From Persicaria tinctoria (lineage: Eukaryota; Streptophyta; Magnoliopsida; Caryophyllales; Polygonaceae), in contig JBANSL010000020.1 of the NCBI GenBank assembly GCA_037127255.1, forward strand, positions 55,279,098 to 55,343,097: a stretch of DNA of 64,000 nt. Direction: 5' to 3'. Shown here piece after piece: positions 1-10,406 of this stretch (positions are counted from its first letter, which is position 1; the number at the start of each line of letters is the position of its first letter). Both the position numbers and the translations under genes were made by a program. A model generated the notes under the pieces. It worked only from the letters and a program-made list of their open reading frames with translations, did no database searches and was not told the DNA's origin.

Positions 1-11
1 CTTGCTTCTTC

Positions 12-2924
12 GTGAAGGATCTCCTCTCGGGCAACATCCTGCTTAAAGGCCCCCTGGCCGATGGCGTCTACTGTTGGCCGCCCACTGCGTGTCTAGCTTC
101 CTTTTCAGCTTCCCGAGCTTCTTCAAGTGCAGATATGCACCACCGTTTAGGGCATCCCTCGGCATCCATCTTTAAATTGTTGCAATCTTTTTTCCCTTCT
201 GGACCTGCTACCTCTAGTCCAGATCATTGTGCTGCTTGCTCAATTAACAAATCTCATAAACTTCCATTTTTTACTTCCTCTATTACTTCCTCGTCCCCTT
301 TAGAAGTTGTATTTTCAGATGTTTGGACATGTCCCGTTCTGTCTTTTGATGGGTTTAAGTACTATGTTATTTTTGTTGACCACTTCACCAAATATATATG
401 GTTTTTTCCCCTCAAACACAAATCGGACACGCATCAAACTTTTGTCAAGTTTAAAGCTTTGGTCGAAAATCACTTTAATACAAAAATCAAAACATTCTTT
501 TCAGATAATGGTGGGGAATTCATTTCCCTCAAATCATTCCTCTCCACAAATGGTATCACTCATCTCACCTCTCCTCCTCATACACCCCAGCACAATGGCT
601 TTGCCGAAAGACGACATCGCCACATTGTCGAAACTGGATTAGCTCTAATGTCACACTCGGCTTTGCCTCACAAGTTTTGGCCCCTAGCTTTCCAAACTGC
701 GGTGTACCTAATAAATCGCCTCCCTACCCCTACTCTTCAAAATAAATCTCCCTATCTTGCTCTTTTTCAAACAACGCCTAACTATTTAAAGTTACGATGC
801 TTTGGTTGCTTATGTTTTCCGTGGCTTCGCCCATACGCTTCTACCAAAATGGATCCGAAATCCATAACTTGTGTGTTTGTAGGCTATTCCCTTAGCCAAA
901 GTGCCTACCTATGCCTTGATCCCCAATCAAACAAATTATATGTCTCTCGCCATGTGATGTTTCAAGAATCCACCTACCCTTTTAAATCCCCCAATATTTC
1001 TACACCCAACCCCACAAACCCCATTGATGACTTCACTGCCCCAATTCCCTCATTTTCAACCCAACTCCTTTATTCCACCCCTCCCACACAACCGGCTACC
1101 CAGCCCACTTTGGAGCCCAATCCACCTCACCAATCAACGTCCCCCATCTCCCCTAATACGTTGACTTTATCCTCCCCTACAAATACTGCTTCCCCAATTC
1201 CTAGTCCAACAACCCCTCTTTCCCCTTTATCGACGACTTCATCGCCCACCACATCCCCTCCTGCTTCTGCATCTATTATTGCTCCGTCTCCCCACCTCTC
1301 CCCTCTTACCCCTCCCTCTCGTCAAATTATCACAAGATCCAAAAGTAATATTTCTAAACCTATCTCCAAACTAAACCTTCATGTTACTCTCTCACCCCTC
1401 AAAGAACCACAAAACATAACCCAAGCCCTAAAGGACCCGGATTGGCGGAAGGCTATGCAGATGGAATTTGATGCCCTCATCGCCAATGGGACATGGGAGT
1501 TAGTGCCCAAACTCCCAAGCATGAATGTTGTTGGTTGTAAATGGGTGTTTCGGACTAAACTCCTTCCCGACGGCTCCCTGGACAAGTACAAAGCCCGTCT
1601 CGTCGCCAAGGGTTTTCACCAACGCCCCGGCTGTGATTTTACCGAGACGTTTAGTCCCGTCGTCAAGCCTGTCACTGTCCGGTCAGTGCTTGCTCTTGCA
1701 GTTCAGGCAGGCTGGCCTCTTCGTCAACTCGACGTCAACAATGCATTCTTGCAAGGAACTTTACAAGAACAGGTATTCATGGACCAACCTCCCGGCTTTC
1801 ATGACAAATCTCAGCCTGACTTCGTGTGCAGCCTCAAGAAGGCCATCTATGGCCTTAAGCAAGCACCGCGTGCGTGGTACACCGAGCTCCGTCAATTCCT
1901 CTTATCGCTTGGATTCGTCAACTCGGTTGCAGATGCTTCTTTATTTATTCTTCGCAACTCCACAGGGATCTTCTACCTTCTTGTGTACGTTGATGATATC
2001 ATCATCACCGGAAGTCACATGCCTATGGTAACCTCTATCATCCGTACCCTCTCCAGTCGCTTCTCCTTGAAGGACATGGGCCACCTGTCTTACTTTCTTG
2101 GCGTAGAGGTTCAACCACACCCCCATGGGTTGTTCCTAAATCAGCGCAAGTACATTTCCGATATCCTGTCCAAGATGAATATGCAGGATTGCAATTCCAT
2201 CTCCACACCTATGGATACAACCACCGCCCTCACTAAAACCACAGGTACCCTCTTACCAAACCCCACGGAATTCAGGACGGTTCTCGGAAGTCTTCAATAC
2301 CTCTCTCTCACCAGGCCCGACGTCAGCTATTCTGTCAATAAGTTGTCTCAATTTATGCAACAGCCTACGTCATCTCATTGGAGTGCTCTGAAACGCATCC
2401 TTCGATATCTGCAAGGCACCATCGACAAAGGTATTATCATCCATCGTCATCCCTCTCATGTCCTCCATGGTTTTTCGGATTCAGATTGGGCTGGCAACAA
2501 GGATGATTATACCTCCACCACCGGGTACGTCTTCTTCCTTGGCCGCACCCCCATTTCATGGAGCTCGAGAAAACAGAAGACTGTTGCTCGCTCCTCTACC
2601 GAGTCTGAATATCGTGCCCTTGCCGACGCTTGTTCGGAACTCATATGGATTCAAACCCTTCTCAACGAATTGGGGGTCCAACAACCGACGCAGCCGGTCA
2701 TCTACTGCGATAATTTGGGGGCCATACACTTGAGTTCTAATCCTGTATTTCACTCGAGGATGAAGCATGTTGCACTAGCATTCCATTTCGTCCGCCAACA
2801 GGTGCAGGGCCAACGACTTCGAGTGTCCTACGTTCCAACAGATGATCAGATAGCGGACATCCTAACAAAACCTCTTTGTCGCCCCAAGTTCAATACTCTG
2901 CTATCCAAGTTCGGTCTCGCCTAA
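12..2924 (+). CDS. Ty1/copia polyprotein, partial: integrase, reverse transcriptase, RNase H
   Basis: The frame is open for 970 codons from the window edge to TAA, with no stop or frameshift. In order it shows a GAG-pre-integrase zinc-binding segment (HHRLGHPS, near residue 43), an integrase core (SDVW, SDNGGEF, then NGFAERRHRHIVE), and a proline/serine/threonine-rich linker (about residues 340-440). Next comes reverse transcriptase (CKWVFRTK, ARLVAKGF, catalytic YVDDIII), then RNase H with its acidic residues in SDSDWAGN, STESEYRAL and YCDNLGAI. It ends with the usual copia C-terminus, TDDQIADILTKPL. The first codons are only where the window begins. The true start lies upstream, since gag and protease are missing. 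The intact frame suggests a young, possibly autonomous copy. Confidence 0.93.
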   Translation: MKDLLSGNILLKGPLADGVYCWPPTACLASFSASRASSSADMHHRLGHPSASIFKLLQSFFPSGPATSSPDHCAACSINKSHKLPFFTSSITSSSPLEVVFSDVWTCPVLSFDGFKYYVIFVDHFTKYIWFFPLKHKSDTHQTFVKFKALVENHFNTKIKTFFSDNGGEFISLKSFLSTNGITHLTSPPHTPQHNGFAERRHRHIVETGLALMSHSALPHKFWPLAFQTAVYLINRLPTPTLQNKSPYLALFQTTPNYLKLRCFGCLCFPWLRPYASTKMDPKSITCVFVGYSLSQSAYLCLDPQSNKLYVSRHVMFQESTYPFKSPNISTPNPTNPIDDFTAPIPSFSTQLLYSTPPTQPATQPTLEPNPPHQSTSPISPNTLTLSSPTNTASPIPSPTTPLSPLSTTSSPTTSPPASASIIAPSPHLSPLTPPSRQIITRSKSNISKPISKLNLHVTLSPLKEPQNITQALKDPDWRKAMQMEFDALIANGTWELVPKLPSMNVVGCKWVFRTKLLPDGSLDKYKARLVAKGFHQRPGCDFTETFSPVVKPVTVRSVLALAVQAGWPLRQLDVNNAFLQGTLQEQVFMDQPPGFHDKSQPDFVCSLKKAIYGLKQAPRAWYTELRQFLLSLGFVNSVADASLFILRNSTGIFYLLVYVDDIIITGSHMPMVTSIIRTLSSRFSLKDMGHLSYFLGVEVQPHPHGLFLNQRKYISDILSKMNMQDCNSISTPMDTTTALTKTTGTLLPNPTEFRTVLGSLQYLSLTRPDVSYSVNKLSQFMQQPTSSHWSALKRILRYLQGTIDKGIIIHRHPSHVLHGFSDSDWAGNKDDYTSTTGYVFFLGRTPISWSSRKQKTVARSSTESEYRALADACSELIWIQTLLNELGVQQPTQPVIYCDNLGAIHLSSNPVFHSRMKHVALAFHFVRQQVQGQRLRVSYVPTDDQIADILTKPLCRPKFNTLLSKFGLA

Positions 2925-2948
2925 TCGGCGGCCCTTCTTGCGGGGGTA

Positions 2949-3151
2949 TGTTAGAGATCAACGCCTACAATCCAGGGCAATTTGGTTGTGATAGTATTTA
3001 CTTAATTAATCAAAGTAAGTGGAGGATTTGTCTCCACTACTCTCGTCATTTTCTCATATTAGTTAGTTGTATTTTGTATTTAAATATCAACTCAATTAAT
3101 GAGAAGTATTATCAATCTGTTAAACAAAATCTCTTATCCTTATTCTCTACA
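2949..3151 (+). repeat. Putative 3' LTR of the copia element
   Basis: The sequence begins TGTTAGAGATC directly after a G-rich polypurine tract that follows the polyprotein stop by about 12 bases. It is AT-rich, as short copia LTRs usually are. The 3' end is placed at a CA near 3151, but other CA dinucleotides just downstream are possible because the partner LTR is not in the window. Confidence 0.6.
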
Positions 3152-3627
3152 CATATCTCTACCATTCTTCCTAGATAACTTTGATGAACCATCCATATTT
3201 TTTAAACTTCATCCGCAGAAATACTATCGAGGTTGCATTCGAATTCTTTCCTTAAAAAAAAAAAAAGGGTAAATGTCCCACAAAAATATAGTACTCGTAA
3301 CAACATTAAATAAAAACTTGGAAATTTCCATAAGAAAATTTCAACCACTTTTTTTTTAAAAAAAAAAATTATAAGATAATCCTAAATCTAATGACATAGT
3401 TCGACTGGACGGTCCTAACCCCCAAATTAATACATTGCCTATGCCTTTCACCTACATGGCTACATGCATTATGCATATGATTATTTATGACGTGTACAGT
3501 GTACAGCACCCCACCAAATATACATTATTGATCACTGATTTTCAGCTCCAATTCATTATTCATACCTCTTTGTTACATCCCTTAAGAACGACCAATCGAC
3601 ATCGATCAACCAAACCAAACCAAAGCA
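3152..3627 (+). promoter_or_regulatory. Upstream region of GDSL gene 1
   Basis: This is AT-rich non-coding DNA between the copia LTR and the first GDSL start codon. It holds A/T runs near 3256-3268 and 3352-3368 and a TATA-like AAATATACAT at about 3516-3525, roughly 100 bases before the ATG. That spacing fits a plant core promoter with a short leader. No other element is recognisable. Confidence 0.4.
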
Positions 3628-5117
3628 ATGTCTGTATTTACAGCATCGCCCGCACCTTATTTCATCATCCTTTGCACGAGTCTCACCCTCGTCCTGCAAT
3701 CAGCTCACCCCGACCCTCAACTTCCTTGCTACTTCGTCTTCGGAGACTCCCTCTCCGATAACGGTAACAACAACGCCCTCCCCACTTTCGCCAGAGCCAA
3801 TTACTATCCCTATGGTGTCGACTCTCCCGCCAACCAACCCACCGGCCGCTTCAATAACGGCCGATCCATTGTTGACGTCATATGTATGTATATGTATATG
3901 TATAATAATGTAGCTACGTACTTCTACGTACCTTGCTCATATAATCTCTGCTTATATATATGCAGCTGGACATCTGGGATTCGACGAACCCGCCCCGCCC
4001 TTCGCTTCTACATCCGCAATGGATGTAGTGGACCTCCTCAAAGGCGTCAATTACGCGTCTGGAGCTGCTGGTATTCGCCCAGAAACCGGACAACATCTGG
4101 TAAGCATACATACATACATAAATACATACATATGTACGTACGAATGAATGTTACATATTGATCGATTAATAACGCAGGGTGCTCGGATTCCGCTAGACCA
4201 ACAGCTAGTAAATCACCAAAACTTCATCTCAAGAATTTCCGACGTGATAAGGAACGATCCGTCCTACTTGAGCAAGTGCTTGTACACGATCAATGTCGGA
4301 AGCAACGATTACTTGAACAACTACTACTATTACACGCCGGAGAGCATATACTCGACAAGCCAGGAATACGCCCCAAAAGAGTATGCCCAAGTGTTAGTCC
4401 AACAATACTCCCAACAGATAAAGGTCCGTACACATTATAACTTGTGCAGTTGTGCTCACTGTTCTAAAAATCTCGCCTAGGTACATCTAGGCGCCTGCCT
4501 TGACCAGATGCTGCCTAGATGTTGCCTAGGTGCTAGACGACCTCTCACCACCTATGATCCGGCTAGCGTTTTTTAGAACACTGCTTGTGCTCGGTCGATC
4601 GATCGATCGATTCGATCGTTTTCTTTTTAATAGTATCGATTGAAAATGGAATATTGATTGACAGAGGCTATACAAGATGGGAGCGAGGAAGGTGGCGTTG
4701 TTCACGCTAGGGGAGCTAGGAACAACACCGCGGGCAGTGAGCTTCTTCGGGCCTCTACTAGCCAACAAAGTGAGCGTGGCATCGGCGTTGTTCAACGAGG
4801 AGTTGCGGAAGCTCGTAGACGAGCTCAATTCAGAGCTAAGGGATGCAAATTTCACCTGCATCAACATGGATTCCATTTACATTTCCGCAATTGCATCTGC
4901 TGGGATTGTCGACTTGACGGAGGCATGCTGCCAAGTGAGGTTCGATGGGCAGTGCGTCGAGGACAGCGCTCCCTGCGCCCAACGGAACAAGTATGTGTTC
5001 TTCGACAACTTCCACCCGACCGATGCCATGTGTATTCGGTTAGGCGACAGATCTTATGAGGCTGCATTCCCTTTCGACGCTCACCCCATTGATATCCGCA
5101 CGCTGGTCCAGGCTTAG
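3628..5117 (+). CDS. GDSL esterase/lipase 1 (four exons, 362 aa)
   Basis: Exons: 3628-3883, 3966-4099, 4178-4423, 4665-5117. All three introns are GT-AG and the joins keep frame. The protein starts with a hydrophobic signal peptide (about residues 1-28), so it is probably secreted to the apoplast. SGNH-hydrolase blocks are present: block [13 protein letters not shown] with nucleophile Ser about 41, a block II-like GVNYASGAAGI, block III VGSNDY, and block V FFDNFHPT with Asp about 326 and His about 329. The length is normal for plant GDSL lipases (350-380 aa). These enzymes hydrolyse ester bonds of lipids, cutin monomers or other acyl substrates; the substrate here cannot be inferred. It is the first of three tandem paralogues and is closest to the copy at 19092. 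Unlike both neighbours it has no intron in the C-terminal region. Residues 282-304 read straight through where gene 2 has intron 4, without a length change. Confidence 0.92.
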
Positions 5118-5361
5118 CAAGCAAGGTTAAGACTGCCTGGCCCGCGCTGAATCATAAAGGTGTTTGATTTTTCGACTGTTACGGGGATATTTCCTCAACT
5201 ATATATGCAACTCCCAACTATAAATTTGGACCCATTTGTTTGTATGGACGAAGTCCCCAACTACCTAACCAACTTTTTTCATCTATGCTTTTAATACTCT
5301 ATATATATCCTTTATCGGATATCAAACTCCGATATCTTATATATAGTGTTTGGTAAGATAG
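5118..5361. other. Intergenic sequence between GDSL gene 1 and the LINE
   Basis: This is the probable 3' UTR and flank of GDSL gene 1. The right part is AT-rich with several GATATC motifs. The same GATATC-rich sequence resumes at 17547 on the other side of the LINE, as expected if the element split one continuous stretch. No gene is visible. Confidence 0.5.
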
Positions 5362-5376
5362 TGATATTTAGTGTTT
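5362..5376. repeat. Left target-site duplication of the LINE (15 bp)
   Basis: TGATATTTAGTGTTT here is repeated exactly at 17532-17546. The terminal T residues merge with the T-run that is the element's poly(A) tail on the - strand, so the exact boundary is ambiguous by a few bases. Confidence 0.85.
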
Positions 5377-5423
5377 TTTTTTTTTTTGAAACGGAAAAAA
5401 TTTGACCATAGAACTGGGCTATA

Positions 5424-8400
5424 TCAGCCAATATCATCCTTGCGGATGAGACTATGCAACAGAGAGTCATCAGGAGTCCAGATACCGTTGAAGACTGGAG
5501 TGATACGAGACAAGCGATCAACTACCCAATTTGCCTCACGGAAGACATGACGAATCTCAACAGAACCAAAAAAGCCCAGCGAGACTAGACTGTCCGAGAC
5601 AATCATTTCAGAGTCTCCGGTAGGTTTCCCCATACCTTTCATACTTTTTATTATTGTTGAGTTGTCACCTTCAATAATAAGGTTTGTTATTTTTAGTTAT
5701 GTCGCAGCCTGAAGACCCATCCAGAGACCCAAACTTTCACAGCCACAGACAGAACTGATTGGTGATGGTCCATTACCAGAGAAAATAGGGGATCCTACAG
5801 AATCACGAATGATGAATCCATAAGAGCCCAGACCAACCGCGGAGAACGAACCATCAAAGTTTAGTTTATGAGTTCCAATTGGCGGAGGTTCCCATTTTGT
5901 TCTCTTTCTCTTTGATATAGATCTTTGCTTGTTCACATTTGTGGGTGTGTTTTTGTTGTTTCTCTTTGAACGAACCATCGCAATAGTCCGGGCAGTTCAA
6001 ATTTGATGTTTTCCAGACATATATTTGCTCCTTTATAAAGGATAAAATGCGTCTTATGTCCGGGTTTATGTTTTCAAAGAGTGTTTTGTTTCTGGAGTAC
6101 CAGATACCCCACCAAGCAAAAGCGAGATCTTCAAAGCATTTTGTTCCTAGTGTATTTTTGATTTCCCATAACGTGGTGTTCAAGTGCTCGTCTTTGCTGA
6201 AACAACCATTCATTTTTCGAAATGTTCCCGGGTTATTTGCAATTAGGATCTCCCTCGTAATAGGACAGTTCCATAATAAATGGTTTAGGTCTTCATAACA
6301 AGAGTCGCAGTGGGGGCAGTTTGTCGGAATCCCAACGTGTCGAGAAGCTAGTTTGACAGAAGTGGGCACTCCGTTCTTAAGGATTTTCCATAGGAAAGAT
6401 TTTATTTTTGGGGGGATATCTAGTCCCCAGATCCAATTTGCGTCTGATGTTTCATGTTTTTTGTGGTTGTATATCATATCAATAGCGGATTTAGTGCTGA
6501 ACCAGCCATTTTTGCTCCATTTCCACTAAAATCTGTCAACTTGGATGTGTTGTGGTATTGGTATTGTCTTGATAGTTTCAATTAGGCTGTTTGGAATTAT
6601 GCTTTGTAACTCTGCGTGTAGTTTATCTTGGTTCCACGTTTTGTTGTCTTTGAGAAAATGTTTTACATTGATTGCCTCGTCTATTTGTTGAGTTCCTAAG
6701 ATAGAAGAATTTATGGGTGTTTGGCCACTGGTCTTGCCAAAATTTGATCGAGGCGCCGTCGCCAATAGACCAATTAAGGCCTTGTTTAAACAGCGGGATT
6801 AGTTTTATTAACTGGGTCCATTGCCAGGAAGAGGTACCCTGCTTCTGATATGTGAGTATATTTTGGTTTTTGAGGTATTTTTCTTTAATTAGTTTAACCC
6901 ATGGGCTAGTTGGTTCCGCTAATATTTTCTAGAGTAATTTCATCTGAAGCACCGTATTCATATCCTCCGAGCTACGCAGCCCTAGCCCTCCATTTTCCTT
7001 GGTTTTGCAAACCTCATACCAGCCGATGAGGGGCTTATGGTTGGGTCCTTTGTTCCATAGGAAGTTCCGGTTGATCTTATCAAGTTCCGTATGGACTGAT
7101 TTTGGTAGCATAAAGCATTGCATTATGTGTAGAGGTTTGACTGCTAGCGTTGTTTTAATTAGAGTGCAACGGCCAGCTTGTGAGAGGCAATTCGCCTTCC
7201 ATTTGTGAAGTTGTGATTTGGTGCTTGTTAGAAATTCTGTGAATTCTTCTTTTGTCATTCTTCCTTCTATTAGGGGGCAACCCAAGTAAGTGTCCATCTT
7301 AGGGGTGTGCGCTATTTATAGCTCGTTTCTGATTAAATTTTTCTGGTTGGTTGTGACGTTTTTAGATGTTTGGAATTGGGATTTGTGCCTATTTACCTTT
7401 TGGCCTGAAATAGCTGAGTATTCAGTCAAAATTTTGTTAATTTGGTCGCAGCCGGTTTTGGTTGCTGATGCAAATATGACGATATCATCCGCGAAGGCTA
7501 AGAAAGGAATTTTTGTTCCTCCTCGCGTCAGTTTGACTCCTAGATGACTTTGTGGTTTTTCCGATTCATGTTGTAGCACACGGGCCAGAATTTCCGATAT
7601 TATTAAGAATAGATAAGGTGAAAGTGGGCATCCTTGTCGTATTCCCCTCTCGGGAAAGAAGATTTCAGTGGGTTCATTGTTTACTAGTACCGAGTAAGTT
7701 ACTGTGGTAATGCATTCTTTGGTCCAAAGGGTGAATGTGGGTGAAAACCCAAATTTAGACATAATGGTGAGTAAGAAATTCCAGTCGACCATATCGAATG
7801 CTTTTTCCATATCAAGTTTCACAGCCATCCAACCTGATTTTCCATTCTTTATTGAGAAGGAGTGGAAGATTTCGTTCGCAATTAAGATGTTATCTTGTAT
7901 TGATCTACCTGAAGAGAAGGTGCTTTGTAGTGGATTGGTTACTTTAGGGATTACCCTTTTGAGTCTTGATGCAAGAATTTTGGATATAATTTTATATGTT
8001 GTTGAGCAGAGACTAATAGGTCTATAGTGAGATGTTGTGGTTGGGTTGTCTATTTTTGGTATTAATGCTATGAACGTATGGTTTGTTTGCTTTAGGATCG
8101 TTCCGCTTAGAAAGAAACTTTTAACTGCTTTGATGACTGATGGTTCCACAATATGCCTGTACTTTTTGAAGAAACCAACTGGAAAACCATCAGGACCCGG
8201 TGATTTGTCATTGGCAAGACTGAAGACAGCATTTTTAATTTCAGAGTTCGTTACTTGGCGAGTTAGCCATTCATTATCTTCGTTTGAGATTTCGTTCCCT
8301 ACTTGGTGAAGTAGGTTGTTTTGTGTTTGTTGCCTAGCCTGTTGCGTAAATCTCTGGCTAAAATCGTGTTTGATTAGGTTTCTAATCTCTTCTTCTTTGT

Positions 8401-9577
8401 TAATTGTTATACCCGCCGTGGTTTGGAGGTGTTTTATTATGTTTCTGTTTCGCCTTCCTGTTGCTATTTTATGAAAGTATTTAGTGTTGGCGTCTATGGA
8501 TTTTATGTGCATCCTTTTCGCCCTTTGCCCCCAATATTTCTGCTGGAAGGAAAGAAGGGAGATGTGCTTTGCAGTGAGCCTTTTGATTTTGTTATCCAGG
8601 TTTTGGTTGTAAGCATTGCAAAGATTCTTTTGTGATTCTAGTAGATCTGTTTCTACTTGTTTAATTTGGCGGAAAACATTTCCAAAGGTTACTTTGCTCC
8701 AAAGCTTGCTTTTTCTTTTAACTTCTTGTAGTTTTTTCGTTAGTTTGAACATTTTCGAGCCAGGGGTGTCTATCCTCCATGTAGAGCGCACAACTGATTC
8801 ATAGGATGGTTTTGTTGTCCATGCCATTTCGAATTTGAAGGGTTGCAATTTTGGTTTGCGGTTATCCATAAGGTCCAAAGTGATCTGGGCGTGGTCTGAC
8901 TTAAGAAAAGCATGGTTTTTCGTACTAAGGTTCGGGAATTGTTTAAGGATAGGGTGACTAACCATAGCACGGTCTAGCTTTTCAAATATGTTATCGGTGC
9001 CATGTTCACGTTTTCTCCAAGTGTAAATGTTTCCGCGGGTTGGGGAGTCTATCAGATTGAAAGTTCTAATAGTGTCTTGAAGTCTTGCAAATCTATTTGC
9101 AAATGGGATCCTGCCTCCTAATTTGTCGGTAGGTTCTAAAATTTCATTAAGGTCTCCAAGAATAATAAGCGAGTCTTTAGCATTGCGAATATATTCTGAG
9201 AGTGAGGCCCAGAAGTTGTTTTTTTCCGTTGCGTAAGGGGTTGCATAAACGAATAAGATTTCGACATCAATATTAAGGGTCGTGTTTATGTAGTCTGCCT
9301 GAATGATGCGGTCCGTCGAGTTTCTAATTGTGAAGGTTTCATTATGGAATTGAGATTCTTTCCAAAGAAGGCAAAGTCCCCCAGCTAGACCATTGGAAGG
9401 AATGAAATGCATTCGGTCAAATCCTGGTTTTCTCCAGCAATTGTCTGGCGGAGGGTTTTTTAGTTTTGTTTCTGCTAGCATTAGGATTTTTATGTGCTCT
9501 GCTTTAGTTGTAGCTTCAATGTGGGTCCAAACATTCTTTCTACTAAGGCCTCTAATATTCCAAAAGCTAAACTTCAT
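5424..9577 (-). pseudogene. LINE ORF2: AP-endonuclease, reverse transcriptase, zf-RVT, RNase H; disrupted
   Basis: Translation starts at 9577. It shows an L1 endonuclease (WNIRGL, AETK, GDLNEILEP, KSDHAQITLD), then reverse transcriptase with NDKSPGPDGFP, LIPKIDNP, YRPISLC, GIRQGCPLSPYLF and catalytic FAFADDIVIFAS-like sequence. Downstream are the zf-RVT segment (CPHCDSC, then H...WNCP at about 6300-6250) and a C-terminal RNase H (LNFDGSF at about 5860, FREANWVVD at about 5535). In-frame stops occur near 7316 (TAA), 6929 (TAG), 6526 (TAG) and 5697 (TAA), with frameshifts near 6720 and 5950. It therefore cannot make full-length ORF2p. The first 753 codons are still open. A C-terminal RNase H is a known acquisition of one plant L1 branch. 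Confidence 0.92.
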
Positions 9578-10406
9578 TAAAACCTTTTGAGGGGGAGAAG
9601 GTAGTTTTCTGGTTGAGAACCTTGTTTATGGGAGTAAAGAGATTCCAATTAATGGGGGTATCGGTTATATGAGCATGTAGTTGTTTTAGGGTCACTGTGC
9701 TTAAAGAATTTTTGTTTTAATTGTGTTTTAATTTCTTTTTGAGCGATGTTGCATCTTTTATATAGTGATTGATATGATGATTATGGCTTATGTTGCCTGG
9801 GTATGGTGGAAGGGGATGTGGCCAAAGGCCCCAATAGAGGTTTATGAGCAAACATGAAGCGCTAGAAACCCTTGTATTCGAGTTAGACTCTAAGTAAAGG
9901 ACTACAATTATCAATCTATAAAACCTATTGAAGAGATAATAATGATAATGATTTACACTGAAAAAGCGACAGTAGTGTAGTAAACGAGTATTCACCAAAA
10001 AGCCTGCCGTGTTTAAGAAACATGGATCGTACTGTATGTTGCTACTATTTTTAAACAATGGTTTAAAGGGCAAAGTGATTGAGCCACCCCAAGAGCAGCT
10101 AGAATCTAAAACTTTGAAGGTGGCACAAGGAAGCTCACTTAAGGTGAGATGTGGCTTGGTGCTGTTGTCGTCAAATTGGATAGCTTGAATCCATGTCATT
10201 GGTGTTGGATGCCTTTGGATGTGCATACCCTGGACTGGAAGCCAAAAGCCGACAAGGCATGAACCAAGGGACCAAGTAAGTTGAGGCAGTAGCTGCACAA
10301 AATGCAAATAAGTATTTTGCTCAAGGGAATAACTCCCTTGAGCAGGATTAGTAAATTGGTATAAAATATAGCCACATATATAGTTATACAAATTTGTTTG
10401 ATTGAT
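9578..10406 (-). other. LINE spacer between ORF2 and the tandem array
   Basis: This interval lies upstream of the ORF2 start on the element's strand. It contains a - strand open stretch (10490-9717) with no recognisable domain and no obvious homopolymer run. It may include an older, more diverged piece of the array, but I could not align it by eye. No independent gene is supported. Confidence 0.4.

Larger units (their letters stand above)
1..3151 (+). mobile_element. Ty1/copia LTR retrotransposon, 3' portion (5' part outside the window)
   Basis: The element runs in from the left edge of the window. It consists of the polyprotein frame ending at 2924, a purine-rich tract (about 2937-2948) and a putative 3' LTR starting TGTTAGAGATC at 2949. 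The domain order integrase, reverse transcriptase, RNase H is that of the copia superfamily. The 5' LTR, gag and protease are not visible, so insertion age and target duplication cannot be judged here. Confidence 0.93.
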
